23,876 nt of DNA from Deltaproteobacteria bacterium (GCA_021372695.1 JAJFTY010000134.1:1-23876); one strand, 5' to 3'; positions 16,465 through 23,467 are shown, numbered from the stretch's first letter. The notes: generated from the letters alone by a model not told the origin. A program made the numbers and translations.

Positions 16465-17973
16465 GTGCTCGATTCGTTAGCGCATCTCATCTCCGGCTTC
16501 GGCATCGCCGGCACGGCGGCCAACCTGTTCTACTGCCTGCTCGGGGCGCTCGCCGGAACCCTGGTCGGCATCCTCCCCGGGCTCGGACCGATCGCCGGCA
16601 TCGCCCTTCTGATTCCTGTCACCTTCGGCCTCAGCCCCACCTCCGCCATCATCATGCTCGCCGGCATCTACTACGGGGCGATGTACGGGGGCTCCACCAC
16701 ATCCATCCTGCTGAACGTCCCCGGGGAGACCGCTTCGGTGATCACCTGCATCGACGGCTACCGGATGGCCCAGCAGGGCCGGGCCGGCCCGGCCCTGGCC
16801 ATATGCGCCATCGGCTCGTTCGCCGCCGGGACCCTCGCGATCTTCGGCATGGTTTTTTTGGCGCCGCCCCTGGCCGATGCCGCGCTGGCCTTCGGTCCGG
16901 CCGAGTTCTTTTCGCTCATGGTCTGCGGGTTCATCGTGCTCAGCAACGTGACGGGAACCTCGCTCCTCAAATCCCTGATGATGGCCGTGGTGGGGCTGAT
17001 CATCGGCACCGTCGGCCTCGACCCCGTGACAGGAGACTACCGCTTCACCTTCGACTCGACCTACCTGCTTTCCGGCATCGAATTCGTCGCCGTCGCGATC
17101 GGCCTCTTCGGGATCGCCGAGGTTCTCTCCAACGTCGACCAGCCGCCGGAGTACCTGGAGCAGAAGGTGATCGTGCCGCGCTTCCGGGACCTCTATCCGT
17201 CACTCGATGATCTGAAGCGGTCGGTCGGCGCCATTTTCCGGGGTGCGGGCATCGGCTTCGGCGTGGGCCTGGTTCCCGGGCCGGCCCCGGTGATCGCCAC
17301 CTACGCCTCCTACATGGTGGAGAAGAAGACGTCGAAGCATGCCGGGGAGTTCGGCCACGGCGCGATCGAAGGGGTCGCGGGCCCGGAATCGGCGAACAAT
17401 GCCGCCTGTCAGTCGGCGTTCATCCCGCTCTTCGTCCTGGGCATCCCCTTTGCCCCGCCCACCGCCATCCTCCTGGGGGCGCTCATGATCCACGGCGTGG
17501 TGCCGGGGCCGATGATGATCAGCGAGCATCCCGACGTCTTCTGGGGCGTCATCGCCAGCATGTACATCGGCAACTTCATCCTGCTTCTGCTCAACCTGCC
17601 CTTCGTCCCCTTCTTCGCCAACATCCTCCGCATCCCGAAGAAGATCCTGCTGCCGATCATCATGCTCTTCTGCATCACCGGGATGTTCACGGTGAACAAC
17701 TCCGTCGACGACGTCTGGCTGATGATCCTCTGCGGGGTGCTGGGATTCGTGATGCGGAAGTGGGCGTACGAGGCCGCGCCGCTCCTGCTGGCCCTGGTTC
17801 TCGGCCCCAAACTGGAGGTCGCCTTCCGCCAGTCGCTGATGCTCTCCCACGGGAGCTTCAGCGTTTTCGTCGAGCGCCCCTTTTCGCTGCTCTTCCTCCT
17901 GGCAACGCTGATCTTCCTCTGTGTGCCGGCCTTCAAATGGGCCGTCGGTCGACGGAGCAGGCGCTCGGCGTGA
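16465..17973 (+). CDS. tctA: Tripartite tricarboxylate transporter large membrane subunit TctA
   Basis: The 502-residue protein has ten or more membrane segments and clear TctA motifs: GILPGLGPIAGIALLIP (about residues 35-51), YYGAMYGGSTTSILLNVPGE (about 70-89), VPGPAPVIATYASYMVEKK (about 271-290), and GHGAIEGVAGPESANNA. It forms the main channel of the transporter, driven by a proton or sodium gradient with solute delivered by TctC. The start is a GTG with GGAGGGCGG just upstream. It is coupled to tctB; the following binding protein is separated by a palindromic repeat element. Confidence 0.95.
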   Translation: MLDSLAHLISGFGIAGTAANLFYCLLGALAGTLVGILPGLGPIAGIALLIPVTFGLSPTSAIIMLAGIYYGAMYGGSTTSILLNVPGETASVITCIDGYRMAQQGRAGPALAICAIGSFAAGTLAIFGMVFLAPPLADAALAFGPAEFFSLMVCGFIVLSNVTGTSLLKSLMMAVVGLIIGTVGLDPVTGDYRFTFDSTYLLSGIEFVAVAIGLFGIAEVLSNVDQPPEYLEQKVIVPRFRDLYPSLDDLKRSVGAIFRGAGIGFGVGLVPGPAPVIATYASYMVEKKTSKHAGEFGHGAIEGVAGPESANNAACQSAFIPLFVLGIPFAPPTAILLGALMIHGVVPGPMMISEHPDVFWGVIASMYIGNFILLLLNLPFVPFFANILRIPKKILLPIIMLFCITGMFTVNNSVDDVWLMILCGVLGFVMRKWAYEAAPLLLALVLGPKLEVAFRQSLMLSHGSFSVFVERPFSLLFLLATLIFLCVPAFKWAVGRRSRRSA

Positions 17974-18055
17974 TAGGGGAGCGTTTCTTGCTCCGGTAAC
18001 GGTCTTTGTCGGAGGGGTGCATTGCTTGAGTGATGCAATTGCCGATGCAATCTAT

Positions 18056-18139
18056 CGTCACACCGGCGAAAGCCGGTGTCCAGCCTGATCGGGCATCCAG
18101 CCGAGTCAATCCTGGATTCCGGCATTCGCCGGAATGACG
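18056..18139. repeat. Palindromic repeat element, copy C (complete)
   Basis: This 84-bp element has a clear pair of inverted ends: the left end has CACCGGCGAAAGCCGGTG then TCCAG; the right end has CTGG then ATTCCGGCATTCGCCGGAAT and GACG. Each end is also a palindrome. It sits between tctA and tctC, and its right end stops 27 bases before the tctC start. As RNA it would fold into strong hairpins and could set the ratio of tctBA to tctC transcripts. Confidence 0.78.
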
Positions 18140-18166
18140 ACTTTGGGACAAAAAGGAGGTTTTGCC

Positions 18167-19117
18167 ATGATGAAAAGAATGCTTTGCGTCCTTGTCGTTC
18201 TTGCCGCGTTCATCGCCGTGATGCCCGTCCAGGCCGCGGGCTTCCCCGAGAAGGAGGTACAGATCATCATACCCTGGGCGCCGGGCGGCGCGACGGACCT
18301 GGTGTTCCGCGCCCTGGCCGCGTCCACGGCCAAGTACCTCGGTCAGGCGGTCGTCGTCGTGAACAAGGCGGGCGGCGGCGGCGCCGTGGGGTACGTGGAG
18401 GCGATGAAGGCCAAACCCGACGGCTACACTCTGGTGACGGTGGTCACGCCGCTTACCATCCTGCCGCATCAGACCAAGACGGCCTTCACCTACAAGGACT
18501 TCGAGCCGATCATCAACGTCGTCCAGGATCCGGCCATGTTCCTGGTCCGCGCGGACGCCCCCTGGAAGGACGTGAAGGAGTTCCTGGATCAGGCGAAGAA
18601 GAACCCGGGCATGATCAGCGTGGGCAATTCGGGAGCCGGCGGCGGCGTCCATCTGATCGCGATGGCCTTCGAGAAGGCTATGGGCGTCAAATTCAACCAC
18701 ATCCCCTTCTCGGGCGGGGGGCCCTCCGTGACGGCCCTGCTGGGCGGCCACGTCAACGCCGTTTCCGTCTCGCCGCCGGAGGGGATCAGCCAGGTCCAGG
18801 CGGGAAAACTCCGGATCATCGCCCTCTTCTCGGAGACCCGCTTTGACATGTTCCCCAACATCCCCACCTGCAAGGAGCAGGGGCTGAACTTCGCCATGGG
18901 GCAGTGGCGGGGTCTGGGCGCGCCGAAGGGGACGCCGCCGGACGTGATCCAGAAGCTCCACGAAGCCTTCAAGAAGGGGATGGAGGATGCGGGATTCAAG
19001 AAGAACGCCAAGGACATGGCGGTGAACCTCGAGTACATGTCCCCGAGCCAACTCGGGAAGGTGATGGCCGAGGATCACGAGTTCTACGGGAAGCTGGTCA
19101 AAGAGATCAAGAAGTAG
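18167..19117 (+). CDS. tctC: Tripartite tricarboxylate transporter solute-binding protein TctC (Bug family)
   Basis: From the ATG at 18167 (AAAAGGAGG upstream) the protein has 316 residues. It has a signal peptide (MKRMLCVLVVLAAFIAVMPVQA), then the Bug-family start FPEKEVQIIIPWAPGGATDL, the VVNKAGGGGAVG segment (about residues 63-74), KPDGYTL, and SGGGPSVTALLGGHV (about 183-197). Bug proteins capture carboxylates, amides or aromatic acids by two conserved beta-strand loops that contact the carboxylate, and deliver them to TctAB. The ligand cannot be read from sequence. An in-frame ATG at 18134 lies inside the repeat element and would bury the signal peptide. Confidence 0.93.
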   Translation: MMKRMLCVLVVLAAFIAVMPVQAAGFPEKEVQIIIPWAPGGATDLVFRALAASTAKYLGQAVVVVNKAGGGGAVGYVEAMKAKPDGYTLVTVVTPLTILPHQTKTAFTYKDFEPIINVVQDPAMFLVRADAPWKDVKEFLDQAKKNPGMISVGNSGAGGGVHLIAMAFEKAMGVKFNHIPFSGGGPSVTALLGGHVNAVSVSPPEGISQVQAGKLRIIALFSETRFDMFPNIPTCKEQGLNFAMGQWRGLGAPKGTPPDVIQKLHEAFKKGMEDAGFKKNAKDMAVNLEYMSPSQLGKVMAEDHEFYGKLVKEIKK

Positions 19118-19350
19118 AGGGGAGCTTGGTCATCGCGATCCCTCGGCGCGCCGGATCTTTTTCGACCCTGCAACTCCTCGCTCGCTGCCGGGCCGCCAAC
19201 TCGCGCTTCGCGCTCAGACATGCGTCCCGGCGGCCGCTCCGCTGCGGGTGCAGGGTGCCCGAAAAACCTCCGATGCGCGCTTTCGGGATCCGATTCCCAA
19301 GCTCTGAAGGAGGTGGGAAGAAAGGTAGAATTGCTAGAAAGGAGGGATAG
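19118..19350. other. Gap between tctC and the TRAP-type binding protein gene
   Basis: I see no gene here. A loose, GC-rich inverted repeat (ends CCCTGCA at about 19167 and TGCAGGG at about 19250) could fold into a branched hairpin. It has no T-tract. Confidence 0.35.
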
Positions 19351-20334
19351 ATGATGAAAAACGTGAGAATCGGTTTCATTCTTTCCGTTGTCGCCATCCT
19401 GTGCTTCCTTTTCGTTGGTGCGGGGGCGGCCGTTGCCGCGGAAAAGACGATCCGCATCGGAAGCCCGTTCAAGTCCGGGACGATCGTGGTCGACGCTGCG
19501 GACAAATTCAAGGATATCGTCGAGGCGGGGAGCCAGGGCCGGATCGAGGTGAAGATCGACGCCGGCACCAAGGCGGAGATCGAAATCAACAAGATGAACC
19601 GGGCCGGCGAACTGGAGATGCAGTCCAACGGGACCAATTTCCTGGAGCTGTACGCCCCGCCCTACTACTTCTTCACCAACCCCTACGTGATGAGGGACTT
19701 CAATCACTACATGCGCGCCTGGAACGGCAAGCTCGGCCGGGAGGCGCGGGCCCAGTTGGAGAAGAACGATCTGAAGTACCTGGCGACCCTCTACCGGGGG
19801 CTCCGTCAGATGACGACGAAGAAGCCGGTCTACACGCCGGTGGACGTGTACAAAATGAAGCTCCGCCTGCCGCCCATCCCGAGCTGGATGGCCATCTGGA
19901 AAGCCATGGGTACGGACCCTGTCGGCGTCCCGCTGCCCGAGCTCTACGCATCGCTCAAGACGGGCAAGGCCGAAGCCTCGGAGGGCGACCTGCCGCAGAT
20001 TTTGGGTTTCAAGCTCGACGAGGTCCAGAGCAACCTGATCATCACCAACCATCTCGTGCAGACCGCGGGGATTCTGATCCACAAGCCCTTCTTCGACAAG
20101 CTCTCCCCGGCGGACCAGGAGCTCGTCGTCAGGGCCGGGAAGGAGGCCGAGGAGTGGGCCAACGAAAAGATCAAAACCGAGGAGGGGGCCATCCTGGTGG
20201 AGCTCCAGAGGAAGGGGATGCAGGTGATCATCCCGGATGCCGATTCGTTCCGCACGATGGCGAAGCCGGCCGTGGATGAACTGTTCAGGACGCAGTGGTC
20301 AGTGACGACCTGGGCGGACGTGCTCGCCCAGTAA
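19351..20334 (+). CDS. TRAP-type (DctP family) periplasmic solute-binding protein
   Basis: The 327-residue protein has a signal peptide (IGFILSVVAILCFLFVGAGAAVAA) and the DctP fold. The most telling segment is TPVDVYKMKLRLPPIPSWMAIWKAMGTDPVGVPLPELYASLKTGKAEASEG (about residues 161-211), with the Arg in KLRLP in the place of the residue that usually binds the ligand's carboxylate. TRAP binding proteins normally work with DctQ and DctM membrane subunits, but neither is in this window. AAAGGAGGG precedes the ATG. The next gene begins 25 bases after the stop, so it is likely cotranscribed with the M24 gene and perhaps with tctC. Confidence 0.88.
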   Translation: MMKNVRIGFILSVVAILCFLFVGAGAAVAAEKTIRIGSPFKSGTIVVDAADKFKDIVEAGSQGRIEVKIDAGTKAEIEINKMNRAGELEMQSNGTNFLELYAPPYYFFTNPYVMRDFNHYMRAWNGKLGREARAQLEKNDLKYLATLYRGLRQMTTKKPVYTPVDVYKMKLRLPPIPSWMAIWKAMGTDPVGVPLPELYASLKTGKAEASEGDLPQILGFKLDEVQSNLIITNHLVQTAGILIHKPFFDKLSPADQELVVRAGKEAEEWANEKIKTEEGAILVELQRKGMQVIIPDADSFRTMAKPAVDELFRTQWSVTTWADVLAQ

Positions 20335-20359
20335 AAAAAGAAGAGGAGTGAGAGAAGAG

Positions 20360-21460
20360 ATGATCAGGGAAATTCAGGAAAAGGAGAGAAGGGTGCGGGA
20401 GTTTCTGAAGGCCAGGGATCTTCAGGCCCTTCTCCTGAAGCGCCAGGCCAATTTCTCGTGGATGACCGGAGGCGGCCTCAACGTGGTCGGAACCGCGACC
20501 GAGCTGGGGAACGCCTCCCTCCTCATCACCGAAAACGGGAAATTCGTGATCGCCAACAACATCGAAGCGCCTCGGATGGTGGAGGAGGAGAAACTCGAAG
20601 ATCAGGGCTACCAGGTCAGGTCGTACCCCTGGTACGAGGAGCGGGAAGCGGCTCTGGTCCGGGAGATCGTGGGAAAGGGAAAGGTCGGCTGCGACTGGGC
20701 CTTTCCGGAGACGGAGATGGTGGCGGGGGAGGTGGCGCGCCTCCGCTACTCCCTCACCCCGACGGAGGTGGTCCGGTACCGCTGGCTGGGGGCAAGGGTT
20801 TCGGCGTCCCTTGAACAGACGATGATCGGGGTCGAACGAGGGGAGAAGGAGTCGGCGGTCATCGGCCGGCTCTGCCGGGAGCTGTGGAAGGACCGGATCG
20901 ACACCATGGGGATGATGGGGGCGGCCGACGAGCGGATCGCCCGCTTCCGCCACTGCATCCCCACGGAAAAGCCGGTGCAGAAGATCCTGATGGTCTCGGT
21001 GAACGCCCGGAAGGGGGGACTGATCGTTTGCCTGACGCGGTTCGTCCACTTCGGAAAGGTGCCGGCCGAGCTCCGGGAGCGGTACGAGGCGAACGTCTAC
21101 GTCGACTGCGTCCTCATGGCGGCCACCCGCCCCGGCGTCCCGGCGAGGGAGGTCCTGGAGAAGGGGATCGCAGCCTACGCGGCCAAGGGGTACCCGGAGG
21201 AGTGGAAGCTCCACCACCAGGGCGGATCGATCGGCTATGCCCCGCGGGATTACCGGGTCAATTTCGAAACTGAGGACATCGTGCAGGAGAACCAGGGCTT
21301 CGCCTGGAACCCCTCGATCACGGGGACGAAGTCGGAAGACACGATCCTGGCGACGGCCCAGGGGGCGGAGCTGATTACCAAGCCTGTCTTCTACCCGGCC
21401 CTCTCCTGCGAGGCGGTGGGGAGCACCTTCGTCCGGCCGAACATCCTGGAAAAGGATTGA
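20360..21460 (+). CDS. M24 / creatinase-like hydrolase (pita-bread fold)
   Basis: The 366-residue protein has the creatinase N-terminal domain (about residues 1-125: RRVREFLKARDLQALLLKRQANFSWMTGG, then GNASLLITENGKFVI) and an M24 C-terminal domain (about 130-360). The latter ends in WKLHHQGGSIGYAPRDYR and QENQGFAWNPSITGTKSEDTIL, which carry the conserved His and the two Glu positions. The two Asp ligands expected in aminopeptidase P-like enzymes are not seen at the usual YxSDxTR position (the sequence there reads LIVCLTRFVHFGK). It may therefore work without metals, as creatinase does, perhaps cutting a C-N bond of the imported solute. ATG 20360 has GAGGAG upstream; GTG 20348 is an alternative. 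Confidence 0.82.
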   Translation: MIREIQEKERRVREFLKARDLQALLLKRQANFSWMTGGGLNVVGTATELGNASLLITENGKFVIANNIEAPRMVEEEKLEDQGYQVRSYPWYEEREAALVREIVGKGKVGCDWAFPETEMVAGEVARLRYSLTPTEVVRYRWLGARVSASLEQTMIGVERGEKESAVIGRLCRELWKDRIDTMGMMGAADERIARFRHCIPTEKPVQKILMVSVNARKGGLIVCLTRFVHFGKVPAELRERYEANVYVDCVLMAATRPGVPAREVLEKGIAAYAAKGYPEEWKLHHQGGSIGYAPRDYRVNFETEDIVQENQGFAWNPSITGTKSEDTILATAQGAELITKPVFYPALSCEAVGSTFVRPNILEKD

Positions 21461-21478
21461 TAGACCGGCTTTCCATAC

Positions 21479-21553
21479 TCACCTCACCCTCCCCCAGCCC
21501 CTCCCGTCAAGGGAGGGGATAAAGGAGAGGAGGGGAGGGCTGGGGTGGGGGTA
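21479..21553. repeat. C/G-rich nested inverted repeat
   Basis: The left half is CCTCCCCCAGCCC and the right half GGGCTGGGGTGGGGG, with an inner perfect hairpin CCCCTCCC-GTCAA-GGGAGGGG at 21498-21518. The whole can fold as one long stem or two. It lies between the convergent M24 and methyltransferase-like genes, so it may stop transcription, but it has no T-tract. A related AGCCC...GTCAAG...GGGCT tract occurs at about 3462-3480. Confidence 0.65.
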
Positions 21554-21654
21554 TCATTCAACTCAGCGATGCATGGAAATGCCCGGCGGCGACGTAGGCA
21601 GTCAGACGATCACACCGCTCACCCCCTCAGCCTTGGCGATCGATTCGCCCGTCG

Positions 21655-22320
21655 TCAGTCGGTACGCTGAGCGTCACCCACGAATAGCTGAAGCCCGGAA
21701 TTCCCGGAAAGGCTCAGCCATCGCCACGGGAAGAGCATGGGCACGGTCCGCTGATAATTGCGGTACTGGTCTCCGAATTCGCGCACCAGTTTCAACTCCT
21801 CCAGATAGGAACCGACAACGAAATAGCCGCTGATGACCAGGTTGTTCATGATGGTCGGGAGGCTGAGCTCCTGAGCCCATACGAGCAGGATGCCGCCCAG
21901 GTACCAGGGGTGGCGGGCGATCCGGTGGATGCCCGAGACGACGAGTGATGCCGCCCGGGCGGGAGGAGCTGCCGCACCGCCCTCCCGGATCTGCGCAATC
22001 CCCAGGAGCCGGGCCCAGCTGTAATGCCGGCCTCCGACGAAGAAGAGATAGAGCGGCAGCGCGATCAGGAGAAGCTGGACCACGGCCCACGGACCGGTCC
22101 AGGAGAAGAGAGGCTTTTCGCCGCCCCCGTGGGAAAAATAGATCAGCGGGATCAGGGTCGCGACGGAGAAGGCACAGTAGAAGAGGCGGTAGAACCTGAA
22201 CCCGCCGTCCAGCACCCGCTTCATCCGCTCCGTCACGGTGATGGAGATCAGGGCGCTGTGGAGCGCGCACCAGACGACCCAGCCCAAAAGCACATAAAGA
22301 TGCCTCGCCGCAAGTTCCAT
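21655..22320 (-). CDS. Isoprenylcysteine methyltransferase / NnrU-like membrane protein
   Basis: The 221-residue protein has five to six membrane helices and, near the C-terminus, the signature of ICMT/PEMT-type membrane methyltransferases: GIHRIARHPWYLGGILL (about residues 129-145) and EELKLVREFGDQYRNYQRTVPMLFP (about 174-198). In known relatives the RHPxYxG and EExxLxxxFGxxYxxY motifs form the SAM site. It may methylate a lipid or another small hydrophobic substrate; NnrU homologues appear in nitrite/nitric oxide gene sets. GGAGGTGA lies next to the ATG. It is the last gene of the arsR-linked minus-strand cluster, behind a strong intercistronic hairpin. Confidence 0.83.
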   Translation of the reverse strand: MELAARHLYVLLGWVVWCALHSALISITVTERMKRVLDGGFRFYRLFYCAFSVATLIPLIYFSHGGGEKPLFSWTGPWAVVQLLLIALPLYLFFVGGRHYSWARLLGIAQIREGGAAAPPARAASLVVSGIHRIARHPWYLGGILLVWAQELSLPTIMNNLVISGYFVVGSYLEELKLVREFGDQYRNYQRTVPMLFPWRWLSLSGNSGLQLFVGDAQRTD

Positions 22321-22334
22321 CGCTCACCTCCCCG

Positions 22335-22359
22335 GGGAGCGGTCGTGACGACCGCTCCC
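22335..22359 (-). other. Strong intercistronic hairpin
   Basis: Perfect 12-base arms GGGAGCGGTCGT and ACGACCGCTCCC surround a single central base (so a loop of a few bases in practice). It lies between the Cys/Met-rich gene and the methyltransferase-like gene, right before the latter's ribosome site. Without a T-tract it may stabilise or process the upstream mRNA rather than end it. Confidence 0.6.
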
Positions 22360-22382
22360 TTCGCATGCATGGCTCCGCGTCC

Positions 22383-22622
22383 TCATGATGCCTTTTCCGT
22401 TCCGCCGGTCTGGGCGGCCGCCTTCGGCCCCATCATGCCCCCGCAAAAGGCCAGCATCTTCTCCATCATCGCCTTCCCCTCCTCGGCGGAGAACGGCTTC
22501 GTCCCCATGCACGGGCACATCGCAGCCATCTTCTCCCCGCAGAGCGCCATCATCTTCTTCCGCTCCTCATCGGACATCCCTTTCATGCACCCTTCCATCA
22601 TTCCCGCAAACGTCGTTTCCAT
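22383..22622 (-). CDS. Possible internally started Cys/Met-rich soluble protein
   Basis: Inside the preceding gene, in the same frame, an ATG at 22622 follows AGGAGG with a seven-base gap, which is better placed than the site of the full gene. Translation from it would give a 79-residue soluble protein that is only the Cys/Met-rich tail. This may be a second product of the gene, or the membrane part may be a fusion to an older stand-alone protein. Confidence 0.35.
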   Translation of the reverse strand: METTFAGMMEGCMKGMSDEERKKMMALCGEKMAAMCPCMGTKPFSAEEGKAMMEKMLAFCGGMMGPKAAAQTGGTEKAS

Positions 22623-22904
22623 CTCATGCCTCCTGTCTTTTTCCGTCAAAGTGGTTTCCCGTTTTCCTCCGACCGACCCCTGGTAAACGAGCCACGCGCC
22701 AAAATGGATCATCGCTGCCGGCCAGAAGGGAAAGCCGTGCAGCCACGAAAAATCGAGCAGCCCCGTGATCGATCCCAGCCAGATCGCGCCGACTGCGATC
22801 ATCAGAAGGCCGATCCTCCCTCTTGACGCAGGATGCCCGTGATCGACCCGGGGGCCGCAGCACGTTCGGTCCATTTTCTTGCGTCTCTCCTGATCTCCTG
22901 ACAT
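22383..22904 (-). CDS. Small membrane protein (LiaF-like helices) with a Cys/Met-rich tail
   Basis: The 173-residue protein has a short N-terminal part with CCGPRVDHGH (possible metal ligands), two membrane helices (GLLMIAVGAIWLGSITGLL and FPFWPAAMIHFGAWLVYQG, about residues 32-75) like the LiaF/DUF5668 membrane region, and a soluble tail of about 79 residues with 14 Met and 6 Cys, for example EGCMKGMSDEERKKMMALCG and MCPCMG. Such Met/Cys density suggests binding of a soft metal such as copper, or of arsenic. An internal ATG at 22622 has a perfect AGGAGG upstream, so the tail may also be made alone. A repressed sigma70 promoter with an ArsR-type operator lies upstream. Function unknown. Confidence 0.72.
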   Translation of the reverse strand: MSGDQERRKKMDRTCCGPRVDHGHPASRGRIGLLMIAVGAIWLGSITGLLDFSWLHGFPFWPAAMIHFGAWLVYQGSVGGKRETTLTEKDRRHEMETTFAGMMEGCMKGMSDEERKKMMALCGEKMAAMCPCMGTKPFSAEEGKAMMEKMLAFCGGMMGPKAAAQTGGTEKAS

Positions 22905-22929
22905 GGTTCCCGTTCCTCCTTTGTCTGTT

Positions 22930-22949
22930 AATCATATGTTCATATGATT
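22930..22949 (-). promoter_or_regulatory. ArsR-type operator (inverted repeat)
   Basis: AATCATATG and CATATGATT form perfect 9-base arms around TT. This resembles the AT-rich inverted repeats bound by ArsR/SmtB repressors. It lies from about +2 to +21 relative to the predicted start at about 22951, the usual place for blocking RNA polymerase. The arsR gene is about 160 bases upstream on the same strand. Confidence 0.68.
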
Positions 22950-22957
22950 TTAGAAAT

Positions 22958-22985
22958 ATCATAATGAAAAAAATCGGTCTGTCAA
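22958..22985 (-). promoter_or_regulatory. Sigma70 promoter for the Cys/Met-rich gene
   Basis: On the minus strand TTGACA (22980-22985), a 16-nt spacer and TATGAT (22958-22963) match the consensus at 11 of 12 positions. A further inverted repeat ATATTT-TCAC-AAATAT (22989-23004) lies just upstream of the -35 box. Confidence 0.72.
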
Positions 22986-23061
22986 GAGATATTTTCACAA
23001 ATATGATAATGCTATGAATTACAAGATTAAATTTAGATGTTTTTTGGCCTTTTGAAGCAGG

Positions 23062-23085
23062 GAGCCGGACGGAACCGTCCGGCTC
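23062..23085 (-). terminator. Hairpin after arsR, possible terminator
   Basis: GAGCCGGACGG and CCGTCCGGCTC form a perfect 11-bp stem with TT between, 24 bases after the read-through stop of arsR and before the next promoter. The bases after it (CCTGCTTC) are only modestly T-rich, so it may be a weak or factor-assisted terminator. Confidence 0.45.
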
Positions 23086-23108
23086 GGATAGGGAATCGGC
23101 GGTCGAAA

Positions 23109-23441
23109 TCACTCCTTCGGAGCGCCGGTGAGGTATTGAACCATCATCCTGATGGTTTCTTCGACCGGCTGTCAGAGGATGGTCTGGCCGCGCCTCTCGC
23201 ACCGGACCAGGCCGGCGTTCCGGAGCTCCTTGATGTGATGGGAAATCGTGGAGAGGGAGATGTTGAAATTGCTGGCCACGTTGCAGACGGACGGGCGCAG
23301 CTCATCGTCCACCGAGGCCTCCCCCAGTCCGAGCCGGATCTGCTCGAAGACTGCCAGGCGCGTCTCATTCGAGAGCGCCTTGAAGGCGGCGACGACTCGC
23401 TTCAAGTCTTCCGCCGATGTTCCATTCCCGGCCTTTGCCAT
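23109..23441 (-). CDS. ArsR-family repressor, candidate selenoprotein (in-frame UGA at codon 90)
   Basis: The ATG at 23441 follows GGAGGGG. Residues 1-89 form most of an ArsR winged helix: FKALSNETRLAVFEQI, the recognition helix region VASNFNISLSTISHHIKELR, and the wing AGLVRCERRGQTIL. A UGA (23172-23174) is codon 90; the frame then continues QPVEETIRMMVQYLTGAPKE to a second UGA at 23109-23111, giving 110 residues, a normal ArsR length. Without read-through the last helix needed for dimerisation would be missing. In relatives of the form ERRGxxxxC, as I recall them, this position is often Cys. A SECIS-like hairpin follows (23124-23169). Cys in PSVCNVA and VRCERR could join Sec90 in a metal or redox site. 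Alternatives are a true stop at 23172, a recent nonsense mutation, or a sequence error. The family is firm; Sec insertion is a prediction. Confidence 0.65.
23124..23169 (-). promoter_or_regulatory. Candidate bacterial SECIS element in arsR
   Basis: Starting two bases after the UGA, the mRNA can form a lower stem GCCGGU/ACCGGC (6 bp, 23164-23169 with 23124-23129), an internal loop, and an upper stem AACCAUC/GAUGGUU (7 bp, 23151-23157 with 23139-23145) with apical loop AGGAU. The loop starts 21 bases after the UGA and has G at its second position. Known bacterial SECIS elements lie just downstream of the UGA, with an apical loop roughly 16 to 37 bases away and a G in its first two bases; this one fits. 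SelB binding is predicted only. Confidence 0.55.
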
Positions 23442-23467
23442 AACCCCTCCGGTAGGAATTGAATTTA

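Noticed and set aside
21553..21654. Possible gene remnant before the ICMT-like gene end
   Set aside because: Short protein-like pieces can be read in two minus-strand frames (for example SYSWVTLSVPTDDG), but they are interrupted and match nothing I know.
22921..23040. AT-rich repeats considered as CRISPR or an origin
   Set aside because: There are only two different inverted repeats, no regular spacing, and a clear promoter-operator explanation.
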